26,716 bases of DNA from Collinsella aerofaciens (lineage in GTDB: Bacteria; Actinomycetota; Coriobacteriia; Coriobacteriales; Coriobacteriaceae): the NCBI RefSeq assembly GCF_028207065.1, contig NZ_JAQLFP010000031.1:1-26716 (forward strand), given 5' to 3'. Every line of letters begins with the position of its first letter. Position 1 is the first letter of the stretch. This document shows positions 8,243 to 16,323 of this stretch, in pieces. The notes under the pieces were generated by a model. It did no database searches, was not told the DNA's origin, and saw only the letters and a program-made list of their open reading frames with translations. Both the position numbers and the translations under genes were made by a program.

Positions 8243-9712
8243 CTATTCGCGCTGAAAGATTTTGACTAGCTTGGTGTCCTTTATTTCGTAGACAATGTCT
8301 GCGACGTTCTCGACCAGCCTCTTATCGTGGGAGACGAACACTATCGTTCCGGCATAGGCGCTCATCATCTGCTCGAGGGCTTCGGCGCTCTTGATGTCCA
8401 GGTAATTTCCAGGCTCGTCCATGAGCAAGATGTTGTATCTGCCCAGCAGCATCTTCGCGAGTAGCAGCTTGATGACTTCGCCTCCCGAGAGAACGCCAAC
8501 GTCCTTTGTCAGGTCGCGCGGTCCGATTCCCATAGAGGCGAGGATGCCTCGAATTTCGGTCATGCTGTACTCGCAACCATTCTGCATGAACGAGATCACA
8601 GACTGGCGGGCGTCGAACTTGTAACCTGTCTGTTCGAAGTAGCCGATCTCTGCTTTGGGAGAGATGTTGATACCGTCGGCGCGTCGAACGATTGCCTTCA
8701 GCAGGCTGGTCTTTCCTGTGCCGTTGCCACCGGTGATGGCCACTTTGGCACCGAGCGGTATCTCGAATTTCGCGTGGTCATAGAGCACGCAGTTGCCGAA
8801 GCTCAAGCTGAAATCATCTGCCGAGATGGGAAATTTGCTGTGCAGTTCCAGGGCCTTGCTCTGGCGGAAGCGCACGGCGCGAATGCTATCTGGGGCCTCG
8901 ATCCCTTCGAGCGCTTCGAGGCGCTTCTCCATGTTCTTAGCTGCCTGATGCATTTTCTTCTGCTTGGTGCCGGTTGTTTTCTGATGCCCCAAGCGACCTG
9001 CATACTCGCTGCTTTTTTTCGCACCCTTCCGCTTGGCGTCGACCTGCCGTGCTTTTTTCCGCTGTTTTTCGATGGCGGCTTCGAGGCGATCGCGCTCGCG
9101 CATCGCCTCTTCGTATCGAGTCGCCTGAGCTTTGCGCTCTTCTTCTTTCTGTCGCAGATAGTCGGAGTAGTCACCCCAGAATTCGGAAATACCGCCGTCT
9201 TTGAGCTCCCAGATCTTGTCTACCACCTGGTCGAGAAAATGACGGTCATGGCTCACGATGAGCAGGGCCCCATCAAATGCCTTGAGTTGTCCGACGAGAA
9301 GGCGGATGCCGTCTTGGTCGAGGTGGCTCGTAGGCTCGTCGGCGAAGATCGCGCTTGCATGCTGGGAGAGCACAGAGGCAATCTTGGCGCGTGTTTCCTC
9401 CCCGCCGCTCATCGTCTCCTGCGCCACTTCGGCGACGTTGAGACGGGAGAGCATCTCGCCGTTGTCCTGAGCCGCATCAAGGTCGAGTTCGTCGAGCTGG
9501 CCGATGAGGGCAATGCTGCCGAAGCGCCTGACGTCGGCGTCCGCAATGGTTAGATTGCCGCTCAGGATTTTTAGCAGGCTGGTTTTGCCTGCACCGTTGT
9601 CTCCTACCAAGCCGATGCGATCGTAGGGGTAGATTTCCAATTCTTCGATGTCCAGAATATCGCGGCCGGCATATTCCAAAAAGATGTCTTTAGCTTTGAC
9701 TATGAGTTCCAT
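8243..9712 (-). CDS. ABC-F ribosome-protection protein, Msr(D)-like
   Basis: 489 residues, close to Msr(D) (487). Two ATPase domains without membrane segments: Walker A GDNGAGKT (37-44), signature MSGGE (101-105), Walker B IFADEP (122-127); then GGNGTGKT (328-335), LSGGE (408-412) and LLMDEP (429-434). The Lys/Arg/Glu-rich linker at about 185-285 is the antibiotic-resistance-domain type of ABC-F, which binds the ribosomal E site and displaces macrolide-like drugs. The ATG at 9712 is chosen because [17 protein letters not shown] is the family N terminus and AAGGTGG lies eight bases upstream; the open frame runs on but covers the mef tail. Its position behind a Mef-like gene reproduces the mef-msr arrangement. 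Drug specificity cannot be read from sequence alone. Confidence 0.85.
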   Translation of the reverse strand: MELIVKAKDIFLEYAGRDILDIEELEIYPYDRIGLVGDNGAGKTSLLKILSGNLTIADADVRRFGSIALIGQLDELDLDAAQDNGEMLSRLNVAEVAQETMSGGEETRAKIASVLSQHASAIFADEPTSHLDQDGIRLLVGQLKAFDGALLIVSHDRHFLDQVVDKIWELKDGGISEFWGDYSDYLRQKEEERKAQATRYEEAMRERDRLEAAIEKQRKKARQVDAKRKGAKKSSEYAGRLGHQKTTGTKQKKMHQAAKNMEKRLEALEGIEAPDSIRAVRFRQSKALELHSKFPISADDFSLSFGNCVLYDHAKFEIPLGAKVAITGGNGTGKTSLLKAIVRRADGINISPKAEIGYFEQTGYKFDARQSVISFMQNGCEYSMTEIRGILASMGIGPRDLTKDVGVLSGGEVIKLLLAKMLLGRYNILLMDEPGNYLDIKSAEALEQMMSAYAGTIVFVSHDKRLVENVADIVYEIKDTKLVKIFQRE

Positions 9713-10049
9713 AAGTTGAACCACCTTTTGTGTATTGTCGTTTTCTGGAAGCGCAGCCATGCCAATAAAGAATCGTTCACGTCGATTTTTCGCCTTTGCC
9801 CGATCGCCGGCGTGAGCGTTTTGGCCTTGCGCAAGCCGGCAAATCCGAAAATGATAGTTGGCGGCGAATAAGGAGCGCGATGTGGGATGTCGGCGCAATA
9901 CCTCGTCGTCGCAAGGGCTTGAAGGCTGACGCGCGAACCGATGGCCGCCGCCTCTTTTTTCGAATGCTTGGGCTATTGAATCTGCCCGGAATCTTTTTTC
10001 CCCACGTTTCGGACGCTTGGAGCGAGAAGCATCGCCAACGTAAGCAGTG

Positions 10050-11258
10050 TCATGGTCGCTCCAGAACCGACGGACCACAACGGAGCTCCGAGCAGGTCCG
10101 CAAAAACGGAGGGGCTGCGAGGCCCATGGGCATGGCCCACGCCATAATGGTTCCATAGAGACCAAAAACGCGGCCTAGGTACTCAGGAGGTATCTGCTCC
10201 TGCATAAGGGCAGTCTGGGTTCCCGCGTACAGCGGGGAGCATGCGCCCATAAGAAAGCTCGCCGGTAGGAAAGCGGCGAACAGCGACGGGCCGAGCAATC
10301 CGGATGCGATTGCGACGACGCCGAAGCCGGCGATCACGGCGACCATGGTGAGCGACCTATTGCGGAACCCTCCCGTGGCCGCCAAAATGCCGGACCCAGC
10401 CAGCATGCCTGCGGAGAAAAGGACCTCCACCAAAGCAGCATCCCCCGTGCTACCGCCGAAATGTCCCAAGGTCATTATTGGGAACAATGCCGCGAGTGGG
10501 GAGAACGCGAAAGCGAAGACGAACCCGCACCAAAGAAGGGCGAACAGCCCCCTGTATCCCCTGATCAGCTTGTAGCCGTCCGAAATCTCAGAGAAAAGTT
10601 CTCGAACTTTATTGGAAAAGGACGAGCTGCGGTCGGCTTCGTCGAGTCCTCCTGCGTCTATCTGAGCGGCGAGGACAGCTAGAGAAGCGAAAAGCGCCCC
10701 CAGCACGTCGAGGGCAATCATGGCGGTAATGCCCGCCACAGGATAAATCACTGCCGCGAGCGCGGCGCCAAGAATGTATCCGGCGGACTGAATCGCTTGC
10801 ATCACTCCCGATAGGCGAACGAGATGCTCTGGCGGGGCGAGATGGGGCGTGAGGGATTGGGAGGCCGGCGTGTAGAACGAAGTGCCAGCTGCGCGGAGAA
10901 GCAGGGCGATGAGTATTGACCACGCAGGTAAGCTGCCGGCCAACGAGGCAATCGCCAAGGCGGCGCCCACCGCGGCAACGAAGAGGTCGGCGCCGATGAG
11001 AACACGTTTCAAAGGCAGTCTGTCGACAACGGCGCCCGCAAGGACTCCGAACAAAGCAATCGGCAGAAAGCCTGCTAACGATGCCAGGGAGAGGAGGGAA
11101 GATGATCCTGTCGTGAGGGCGATATGCCAAATGAGACCCATTTGGAGAATCGAGCTCGTCAATGTCGACACGAGCTCCCCGCCCCATACGAAACAAATCT
11201 TAAATTGCCATGAATGGCACAGCGAAACAGACCTGCGCCGAGAGGTTTCAAACATCAT
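10050..11258 (-). CDS. Mef-like MFS macrolide efflux protein, C terminus frameshifted
   Basis: The intact frame gives 402 residues with about eleven membrane helices and strong resemblance to Mef(A): [39 protein letters not shown] (the MFS loop 2-3 motif), [38 protein letters not shown]. After [10 protein letters not shown] the frame changes to unrelated residues. In the next frame the expected tail continues ([15 protein letters not shown]...) and runs to a stop at 9973. The break is at a five-T run (minus strand; 10102-10106), consistent with loss of one base, by mutation or sequencing error. The last helix would be lost. The ATG at 11258 (another at 11255) has no strong ribosome site; a leader peptide lies upstream. 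It precedes the ABC-F gene. Confidence 0.8.
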   Translation of the reverse strand: MMFETSRRRSVSLCHSWQFKICFVWGGELVSTLTSSILQMGLIWHIALTTGSSSLLSLASLAGFLPIALFGVLAGAVVDRLPLKRVLIGADLFVAAVGAALAIASLAGSLPAWSILIALLLRAAGTSFYTPASQSLTPHLAPPEHLVRLSGVMQAIQSAGYILGAALAAVIYPVAGITAMIALDVLGALFASLAVLAAQIDAGGLDEADRSSSFSNKVRELFSEISDGYKLIRGYRGLFALLWCGFVFAFAFSPLAALFPIMTLGHFGGSTGDAALVEVLFSAGMLAGSGILAATGGFRNRSLTMVAVIAGFGVVAIASGLLGPSLFAAFLPASFLMGACSPLYAGTQTALMQEQIPPEYLGRVFGLYGTIMAWAMPMGLAAPPFLRTCSELRCGPSVLERP

Positions 11259-11318
11259 GGTTATGTCCAATCGTGGAATGGCGTGCAAAACAGCGCGACG
11301 CCATAACAGCGCCGCTTT

Positions 11319-11354
11319 TTAGGCGCTCATCCACGTGCGGAAAAGACCAACCAC
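11319..11354 (-). CDS. Probable regulatory leader peptide of the mef-msr operon
   Basis: A GTG-started 11-codon frame encoding MVGLFRTWMSA has a near-perfect ribosome site, AAGGAGG (minus strand, about 11361-11367), six bases before it, far better than that of the mef gene itself 60 bases downstream. Its stop codon overlaps the left arm of a small stem (AGCGCC with GGCGCT, 11308-11313 and 11322-11327). Msr and Mef genes are commonly controlled by drug-induced stalling on such short leaders, so the layout suggests attenuation. The peptide does not match a leader I know. Confidence 0.45.
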   Translation of the reverse strand: MVGLFRTWMSA

Positions 11355-11529
11355 GACACCCCTCCTTCGCTGACTCAGTTCGGCAAACCACGCAATTTTA
11401 AGGAGGCTGAAGCTCGTTTGTCAAGGATTGCCTGTCGGCAAGGACAATCCTTTCTGGCCATTCGATCCCTTTTGTATCTTTGGTTGCATAGGTGACCCGC
11501 CAGGGCTATTACGCGTGGAAGAGGCGCCT

Positions 11530-11690
11530 GCCGAGCTGGCCGATGAGGCGCTGAAGATGGCCCTGGTCAGGCGAAACGATCCCAAGGGATGCGTACATCA
11601 TTCGGATAGTAAGAATGTTGCCAGCAGGTTTTGCGGCAACCGCAAAGGAGCCGTATCCTGCAGCTGGAATCACGTTGCAGCATCCTGACC
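11530..11690 (+). pseudogene. IS3-family transposase fragment
   Basis: The reading LADEALKMALVRRN(D)PKGCVHHSD corresponds to the OrfB segment just before and including the HHSD motif of the IS3-family DDE domain; in a neighbouring frame GFAATAKE follows, the usual continuation. The conserved RGSQY after HHSD is lost and the frame breaks, so this is a decayed remnant of roughly 50 codons. No terminal inverted repeats were recognised. It separates the orphan yjdF leader from the mef leader peptide. Confidence 0.5.
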
Positions 11691-11751
11691 CGCATTCCGA
11701 TTGGCGGACGGCCCGCTTCGGCATCCTGACCAGCACAGCGATCGAGCCTTG

Positions 11752-11847
11752 TCATTCCTTGGATATGCCGGTTGCTAGGGCGGTCCCGACGGAGGCCCTC
11801 GCCTCCCCGGTCCGTGACCCAAGAAGGGCAAGCATGCTGATCTGCAT
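11752..11847 (-). pseudogene. Start of a lost yjdF gene behind a riboswitch-like leader
   Basis: The ATG at 11847 follows AAAGGAGGAACCAGCC, and the first four codons (MQIS) equal those of the yjdF gene at 16743. The sequence then diverges at once and ends after 31 codons (to a TGA at 11752) without YjdF similarity. The leader upstream is about 90% identical to the intact yjdF leader, so this is probably a truncated second copy whose coding part was replaced. A genuine short peptide cannot be excluded. Confidence 0.45.
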
Positions 11848-11978
11848 GGCTGGTTCCTCCTTTATGTAGACGACCATGCAAAGAAGGGACAACCGAGGAG
11901 GCAGGTTACTGATGCGGGCTCCCGCACGCCCATGACTACCCGACGAGCTGTTTTTTATCTCCGATGCCCGCATTGCAG
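11848..11978 (-). promoter_or_regulatory. Orphan yjdF-type riboswitch leader (second copy)
   Basis: About 130 bases match the leader at 16744-16870 with few substitutions. Shared elements on the minus strand: a TGCGG...CCGCA hairpin, then an anti-Shine-Dalgarno stretch CCTCC followed by GGTTGTCCC, then TACATAAAGGAGGAACC before the ATG. CCTCC can pair with GGAGG, so the ribosome site can be hidden. The -10 region of the intact copy (TACAAT) reads TGCAAT here. No intact yjdF follows; the next intact genes on this strand are the mef-msr pair 500 bases on. Confidence 0.6.
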
Positions 11979-12076
11979 TATGAACGAATGTGCCTCGACA
12001 TCTCTGCTGGCATGGTACGACTGGGATCGCTCCTCGACGCATCCTTGCGCATACTGCCTTCCAGGTTTCGAAACCG

Positions 12077-12259
12077 GGAAGGAGAGTGTATGTGAGCGAC
12101 GATATCGGCGCCGATTCGACGCTCGAGAGGGAGATTGCGCCGATTCTATCCATCGGGGATGCATTCCCGAAGATTCTCATCACTCGCACGAGGCATGAGC
12201 CCCATACCCGGGAGGGCGTGCTCGTGCTGAATTTCGCGAGGTGGCTGCTTGGCGGGTAG
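12077..12259 (+). pseudogene. C-terminal fragment of a DUF4143-type ATPase
   Basis: About 60 codons read GRRVYVSDDIGADSTLERE...LSIGDAFPKILITRT...GVLVLNFARWLLGG and then stop. This resembles the last segment of AAA ATPases of the DUF4143 group, where a 'RE-x-APL-x-I-x-D-x-(Y/F)PK' pattern precedes the final strand and the 'DWL' end. Nothing upstream in this frame belongs to the family, so only the 3' end survives. Family assignment is from pattern memory. Confidence 0.45.
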
Positions 12260-12365
12260 GGTTCTGAACGTCGCATTGGGATATCGCGCGACAGGGCACG
12301 CAGGGCTGTTTGTGCCCGCACGGGAAACGCCGTCGCCATGCGGGCGGCCTGTCGTGTCCGATTAG

Positions 12366-12783
12366 CCTTTTGCTAAACAGGCTTACGCCAACTCATGGGC
12401 AAGCCACCTGAGACTATTCACTTTGCTTATCGTTGACAAAGACCTGTGGCCTGCGGTTTTGTGAACGGCTCGTAAGCCACCCGCGTCGACTCACTTACTG
12501 TTGAAGCTGGTGGCTTGCAGGCTCAAAGGCGGTTGAGTTTCAAAACGGGCGTTTTCGGCGATATCGAGCCTCCAAAGGCGGCTCTCCGTGCCCCTTGGGA
12601 CAAAAATAAAAACTCAATACTCTGAGTTTGAAAATGGTTTTTGAAGTTGTCCCAGCTTTTGTCCCCGAAGCCGATGAAACGCGACGTCGCGTCATTCAGC
12701 GACACTCACTTCGAGATGCCGCCGAAAACTGGGTGCAACTGGAGTGACGAGACGGCAAAACTATAACCACCGAGTGGGAATAG
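12366..12783. repeat. Dispersed repeat, copy A, ending in a guaA-tail-like site
   Basis: Copy A shares several blocks with copy B (18286-18686) and copy C (26339-26510). Block 1: ACTCATGGGCAAGCC, preceded in A and C by a TTTTnCTAAACA motif. Block 2 (A and B only): GGGACAAAAA...TTGTCCCAGCTTTTGTCCCCGAAGCC through GAAAACTGGGTGCAACTGGA, about 150 bases at roughly 85-90% identity. Block 2 folds into a GGGACAA/TTGTCCC stem enclosing AAACTCA/TGAGTTT. On the plus strand both copies also read FEVVPAFVPEADETR...ENWVQLE-stop. After it lies GAGTGGGAATAG. Confidence 0.75.
12772..12783 (+). other. guaA-tail-like attachment site
   Basis: GAGTGGGAATAG equals the last codons of guaA (GAG TGG GAG TAG at 8026-8037) except for one third-position change; with the preceding ACC ACC it reads TTEWE-stop against ATIEWE-stop. 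It marks the right end of repeat copy A and touches a LexA-like box. Confidence 0.45.
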
Positions 12784-12810
12784 AACAGACGTTCGATAAA
12801 ATGCTATAGT
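12783..12810 (+). promoter_or_regulatory. LexA (SOS)-box-like site with -10 hexamer
   Basis: GAACAGACGTTC (12783-12794) fits the Gram-positive LexA/DinR pattern GAAC-N4-GTTC, and TATAGT (12805-12810) lies eleven bases downstream, the arrangement of an SOS promoter. No gene follows on the plus strand: within 10 bases comes a long palindrome and then the 3' end of a minus-strand gene. It may be left over from a lost SOS-regulated gene. Confidence 0.4.
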
Positions 12811-12817
12811 ATCAGAT

Positions 12818-12851
12818 AGCGGGCACGGTTTCAATTGAATCCGTGCCCGCT
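12818..12851. terminator. Long GC-rich palindrome, possible terminator
   Basis: AGCGGGCACGG (12818-12828) pairs with CCGTGCCCGCT (12841-12851), and the inner TTCAA/TTGAA also pairs, giving 16 of 17 pairs. No clear T-run follows on either strand, so its ability to terminate is uncertain. It lies 86 bases beyond the stop codon of the minus-strand methyltransferase and could shield that operon. Confidence 0.45.
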
Positions 12852-12937
12852 GCTGTATGCGTGTCCCTGCACGCCCAATATGCGCCGTAAAAGCCGTCTT
12901 CTTCGACGTCAAAGTGAATGCGCTTCGTTTTTGCCTC

Positions 12938-13768
12938 TCAAAATCTTATTTTCACGATTTGCATTTTCATCCCGTTGTCACCGACCCTTGCGAGAAACCG
13001 GAAAAAGCCGCTGACAGAAGAGTCCCTCAAATCGTTGTAACCCAGCATGTAGCCCCGGCTGGTGACCTGCAAGCGGCTATCCCACGCACTAATCTCTTTG
13101 GGAGCGTCGGAAACCGCGAAATACGCGCCCACATCCTTGATCTTCGCGCTCTTGAGCCATGTCTTGGCAATCATCTTTACCGCCGTTCGGTTCGCCGCAT
13201 CAAACACCAGCACACCGCCGGGGAAAGCGTCCTCCATCCCCCGCACCAGTTCCCGGACCTGCTGGGTCAGAAAGTAATAGAACACTCCGGAGGCAAAGAA
13301 CACCGCCCCGCCGGAGGCATCGATTTTGCCAAACCATGCGGTGTCTTTCAGGTCGCAGGGGATATTTTGTTCTCGATCCCCGGCGGGCAGCAGCTGCTGC
13401 CGCAAGGCAATCACATCCGGGAAGTCCAGATTGTAGATCTTGCATCTACCGTTGTCGCAGGTTCTGCCGGTGTTGTCCAGCCCGCAGCCCAGATTGACCA
13501 CCGCCGCATTGGGGTGGTCTTTCAGGTAATCCCGCACCTCGAAAGCAAGATCACCCTGCCGCATGGCCACCTCCAGCGCACCAAAGCGCTGCATCAGGCT
13601 GCGGGAGTTTTTCTCTGCCTCTGAAAAGTCGTAGTCGATCTGGCCGAGCAGACGAACCGCTGTTTCATCCTTGTAAAGGTTCGGGTACAACTCCGTACAC
13701 AGCTTCCGGGAATACAGCGGGAGGATCAGCGTCTCCTGCACGGTGTTTTTCTCAATTTTACATTTCAT
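12938..13768 (-). CDS. Leucine carboxyl methyltransferase (LCM/TcmP)-family protein
   Basis: 276 residues. The SAM-binding motif VNLGCGLDN is at 91-99, followed by the acidic strand end KIYNLDFPDVI; the SEAEKNSRSLMQRF segment at about 49-62 and the late GVFYYFLTQQVRELV are typical of the PF04072 family, small O-methyltransferases acting on carboxylates or polyketide-like substrates. The start has TGAGGAAG about seven bases upstream. It is the last of three methyltransferase genes on the minus strand and is 114 bases from the middle one. Codon choice is less GC-biased than in the left third, suggesting transfer, perhaps from a Firmicute. The substrate is unknown. Confidence 0.75.
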   Translation of the reverse strand: MKCKIEKNTVQETLILPLYSRKLCTELYPNLYKDETAVRLLGQIDYDFSEAEKNSRSLMQRFGALEVAMRQGDLAFEVRDYLKDHPNAAVVNLGCGLDNTGRTCDNGRCKIYNLDFPDVIALRQQLLPAGDREQNIPCDLKDTAWFGKIDASGGAVFFASGVFYYFLTQQVRELVRGMEDAFPGGVLVFDAANRTAVKMIAKTWLKSAKIKDVGAYFAVSDAPKEISAWDSRLQVTSRGYMLGYNDLRDSSVSGFFRFLARVGDNGMKMQIVKIRF

Positions 13769-13779
13769 AGGTTTCTTCC

Positions 13780-13845
13780 TCAGTGAATAAAAACTGTCAT
13801 AATTGCCGCCAGCACAGCCGCTATGACCGTCATGCCTATCGCCAT
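13780..13845 (-). CDS. Possible 21-residue hydrophobic peptide
   Basis: The gap between two methyltransferase genes holds an ATG-started frame of 21 codons, almost wholly hydrophobic (MTVIAAVLAAIMTVFI in its core), one membrane span. The open frame continues upstream through GIKHGHFSSILH. There is no good ribosome site before the ATG; its stop overlaps the ribosome site of the next gene. It may be the tail of a decayed membrane protein. Confidence 0.25.
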   Translation of the reverse strand: MAIGMTVIAAVLAAIMTVFIH

Positions 13846-13882
13846 GTGCAGGATGGATGAAAAATGCCCGTGCTTGATGCCC

Positions 13883-14488
13883 TTACTTCTGCGCCGTGAC
13901 GCAGAGCCACCTTTTCTTTTTGCGTATCTGCACCTCGTGAAAACCCGCCTGCTCCAGACATGCCTTTAATTCAACGTCCTTATAGATGGTCATGCCGCCG
14001 ATGATCTGCGTCCACCTCTCGTCCTTGTCCGTATCGCCATTGCTCTCGTTGCAGATGAGAATTGTCCCGCCTGGCTTCAGCGTCCGCCAGACCTCACGGA
14101 AGCATCGGGGCAAATCAGGCCAAAAATAGACGGTCTCAAAGGCCGTGGCGGCATCGAAGTAGCTATCCTCAAACACCATATCCGCCACACTGCCTTGCAG
14201 AACGGCGCAACGCCCCTCCTGAATTGCAATTCGGTTGAGCTTTCTAGTCTTCTCCACGCTGACGGGCGAATAGTCGACGCCCTTGACGACGCCATGCGGG
14301 CATTTTTTCAGCAGCCGTTTTATGTTCGCCCCGCCGCCGCAGCCGCAATCCAGCACCTTGGCATTTGGCGCAAGTCGTAGAAATCGAAGTCCCCACCGCG
14401 CCACAGGGCTGTGGCCCAGGTTCATCATGGCAACCATAAGTTTTCCGCCGAGGCCCACGGGCTTGCGGGTGTTTTCAAAGAACGACAT
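13883..14488 (-). CDS. Class I SAM-dependent methyltransferase
   Basis: 201 residues. Motif I is VLDCGCGGGANI (45-56), followed by VKGVDYSPVSVE (the acidic Asp that binds the ribose) and the motif IV-V region AATAFETVYFWPDL and LKPGGTILICNE. The N-terminal GHSPVARWGLRFL is typical of a Methyltransf_11/25-type family in gut anaerobes. The ATG at 14488 is preferred because GGAGGGGG lies just before it. The start overlaps the end of the upstream methyltransferase gene by 14 bases, so translation is probably coupled. Substrate unknown. Confidence 0.8.
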   Translation of the reverse strand: MSFFENTRKPVGLGGKLMVAMMNLGHSPVARWGLRFLRLAPNAKVLDCGCGGGANIKRLLKKCPHGVVKGVDYSPVSVEKTRKLNRIAIQEGRCAVLQGSVADMVFEDSYFDAATAFETVYFWPDLPRCFREVWRTLKPGGTILICNESNGDTDKDERWTQIIGGMTIYKDVELKACLEQAGFHEVQIRKKKRWLCVTAQK

Positions 14489-15104
14489 CTGCCCCCTCCG
14501 ATTTTGTGCATTCCGCATAGGTCAACGGGAACGAGGCCTTCAACACCGCGCTTTTCTGCACCGCCCAGCCGTTTTGACGCAGGAAACGTAGGTATTCCTC
14601 GCTTGTCCACCTGCTGTGGAGGGGGAATCCCGCCATACTCATGAAAAAGGCTTTTGCCTTGCCGGAAACCGAGTTCTCCGCGTGGGTGAAGGTTGGCGCG
14701 ATGAGCACGCCGTCGTCCTTCAGCACCCGCCTGATTTCTTGCAGGGCCTTTTCCGGATGCGGCACTATGTGAAGCGCGTTGGACGCAATCACCACTTCGA
14801 AGGACTTCTGTGCATAGGGCAGGTGGAACATATCTTGTACGGAAAAGTGCAGCTTTGCGGATTGAATGTCCCGTTTTGCTTCAAGGATCATCTTTGCAGA
14901 AGCGTCCGTAGCCTCGATGTGTGCCGCCGCATTCACGATGCTCTTTGCGATAAGCCCCGTGCCGGTGGCAACCTCCAGTACGGTTTTTGCTTTCACTACC
15001 GGCCGGATCAGCCCATACATCTTCTCATACGCCGCCCGGTCCTTTCGCATGAAACGGTCGTACCGACCGGCATTCTTGTCCCAGAAGCCCTTGCGTTCGT
15101 GCAT
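14475..15104 (-). CDS. Class I SAM-dependent methyltransferase (first gene of operon)
   Basis: 209 residues, Methyltransf_11 type: FWDKNAGRYDRFM at the N terminus, motif I VLEVATGTGLIA (42-53), ATDASAKMI, and FEVVIASNALHIVPHPEKALQEIRRVLKDDG (motifs IV-VI). The pattern resembles UbiE-like small-molecule methyltransferases. The ATG at 15104 has GGGGGCG about seven bases upstream; an in-frame TTG at 15119 has none. It heads a three-gene operon and lies just below the inverted repeat at 15122-15139. Confidence 0.8.
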   Translation of the reverse strand: MHERKGFWDKNAGRYDRFMRKDRAAYEKMYGLIRPVVKAKTVLEVATGTGLIAKSIVNAAAHIEATDASAKMILEAKRDIQSAKLHFSVQDMFHLPYAQKSFEVVIASNALHIVPHPEKALQEIRRVLKDDGVLIAPTFTHAENSVSGKAKAFFMSMAGFPLHSRWTSEEYLRFLRQNGWAVQKSAVLKASFPLTYAECTKSEGADVVL

Positions 15105-15121
15105 GGCTATCGCCCCCAAAC

Positions 15122-15142
15122 AGTTAGAGCCATCTAACTATA
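15122..15142 (-). promoter_or_regulatory. Inverted repeat overlapping the -10 box of the methyltransferase operon
   Basis: AGTTAGA (15122-15128) and TCTAACT (15133-15139) are perfect inverse complements with a four-base spacer. On the minus strand TATAGT (15142-15137) overlaps the first arm, so a bound repressor would block the promoter. No good -35 is seen, and no regulator gene is adjacent. Confidence 0.5.
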
Positions 15143-15327
15143 ACACACGAATCATACAGTAAGATAATGCTAACCTTTTTTCTTGGCTAAGATGCATCTC
15201 TTCGGTTTTTGCTTATAACAGCGCGAGTCAGATACTAGGCTGGAGCTGAAGAAGGAGCTTGGCGGACAGGTAGGTCGATACCGGTTCCCGGAACGGTGAT
15301 CCAGCCAATTACACCAGGGCTCTAGTC

Positions 15328-15342
15328 ATTGAGTGGGAATAG
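15328..15342 (+). other. guaA-tail-like attachment site
   Basis: ATTGAGTGGGAATAG is identical to guaA positions 8023-8037 apart from one A/G change, and in frame it reads IEWE-stop exactly like guaA. The codons before it (NYTRALV) do not match guaA. It separates the methyltransferase segment from the ToxN/YjdF/Abi segment. Confidence 0.5.
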
Positions 15343-15511
15343 AAAATTCCTTAGTTATGGGGGTAAAAATTTGATTCCCTTTAGGATAAATCCCCATGAC
15401 TATATGAATTGACCTGCTGACTTTAATGAAGATTGGAGGGTAACGGCCAGGGGTGACGGCCCAGCGAGTGCTATTTTGCGAGCTATGCGCATTGAAAGCG
15501 ACCTCTCGTGG

Positions 15512-15642
15512 TATAAACTACTTGCCGGAAGCTGCGGCTTTCAGAGTACGGCTTACGTGTACGTTTAACCTCCGTGGGCGATGGGGTGCCGCAAAGCGTA
15601 GAATATCGCCCACCTGTAGGGGCCCGCAGCGATGCGGGCCCC
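15512..15642 (+). ncRNA. Possible type III antitoxin RNA region upstream of the ToxN-like remnant
   Basis: An extended -10 (TGGTATAAA, hexamer 15512-15517) is followed by a stem GTGGGCGAT (15574-15582) with ATCGCCCAC (15605-15613) and then a strong hairpin GGGGCCCGC (15619-15627) with GCGGGCCCC (15634-15642), ending 25 bases before the toxin-like gene. A structured RNA and an attenuating hairpin before the toxin is the layout of type III systems. I see no tandem repeats, which most such antitoxins have. The rest of 15143-15511 shows nothing I can support. Confidence 0.25.
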
Positions 15643-15667
15643 GCTTCGTATGAAGGGGGCGTAACCG

Positions 15668-16115
15668 ATGAAGATTGTATCCATCCCCAGGACTTCTTCG
15701 TCCACGCCGAGGGCGACCGCGAGCTCATGCTTAAGCACAATCGTCCCTGCATCGTAGTGGTGAGGCTGCGTTTCCGCGGGAAGCGCAGGGACTTCGCCGT
15801 GCCGCTGCGTTCCAACATCGCCCCTAACGTGCCCAAAGACCAGTACTTTGCGTTGCCACCCCGCCCCACGACGCGCCCCAACTGCCGCCACGGCATCCAC
15901 TACATCAAGATGTTCCCCATAACCAGGCCTACCAGCGCCGCTTCAGGACCGAGGGCTCGGCCTACTACGAGACGCTCCAACGCATCATCGACGGCAGCAC
16001 CAAGCGCATTGTCTCAGAGTGCCAGGCATACCTCGACCGCTACGAGCAGGAGGGAAGGCCTCGCTTTGCCGTCGACATCGACCGCATCGTGGTGCTGCTG
16101 GAGGGCGAGAAGTAG
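15668..16115 (+). pseudogene. ToxN/AbiQ-like endoribonuclease toxin, two frameshifts
   Basis: The ATG at 15668 begins MKIVSIP; a C-run at 15685-15688 then needs one extra base to continue as DFFVHAEGDRELMLKHNRPCIVV...DFAVPLRSNIAPNVPKDQYFALPPR...HGIHYIKMFP. A second break near 15916-15930 leads to YQRRFRTEGSAYYETLQRIIDGS...QAYLDRYEQEGRP...VVLLEGEK and the stop at 16113-16115. The order (N-terminal MKIV, NRPxIVV, PLRSN, a late Lys-rich helix) fits the ToxN/AbiQ family of type III RNases of about 150 residues. With two shifts the copy is inactive unless the assembly is wrong. Confidence 0.5.
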
Positions 16116-16323
16116 GGCACCTCGGCTCAGTCTCGAGCCATACAGAGTCGCTCCGCATTTTTGAACGCCGTGTGTGCGTCCCAAATACTTGAGAAACAAG
16201 CTGTGAAGTGCGGCGGCGCGCCCGTGCCCGTGCATAGCCGTCACCATCAGCGTCTACGCGGCGTCGGCTTCAAGTGGAACTGGCCCCACTGCTGTATATG
16301 GTTTGCCTTGCTGCACATGGCGA

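Noticed and set aside
8774..9553. A 259-codon open frame antisense to the ABC-F gene
   Set aside because: No motif; the ABC-F reading is unambiguous.
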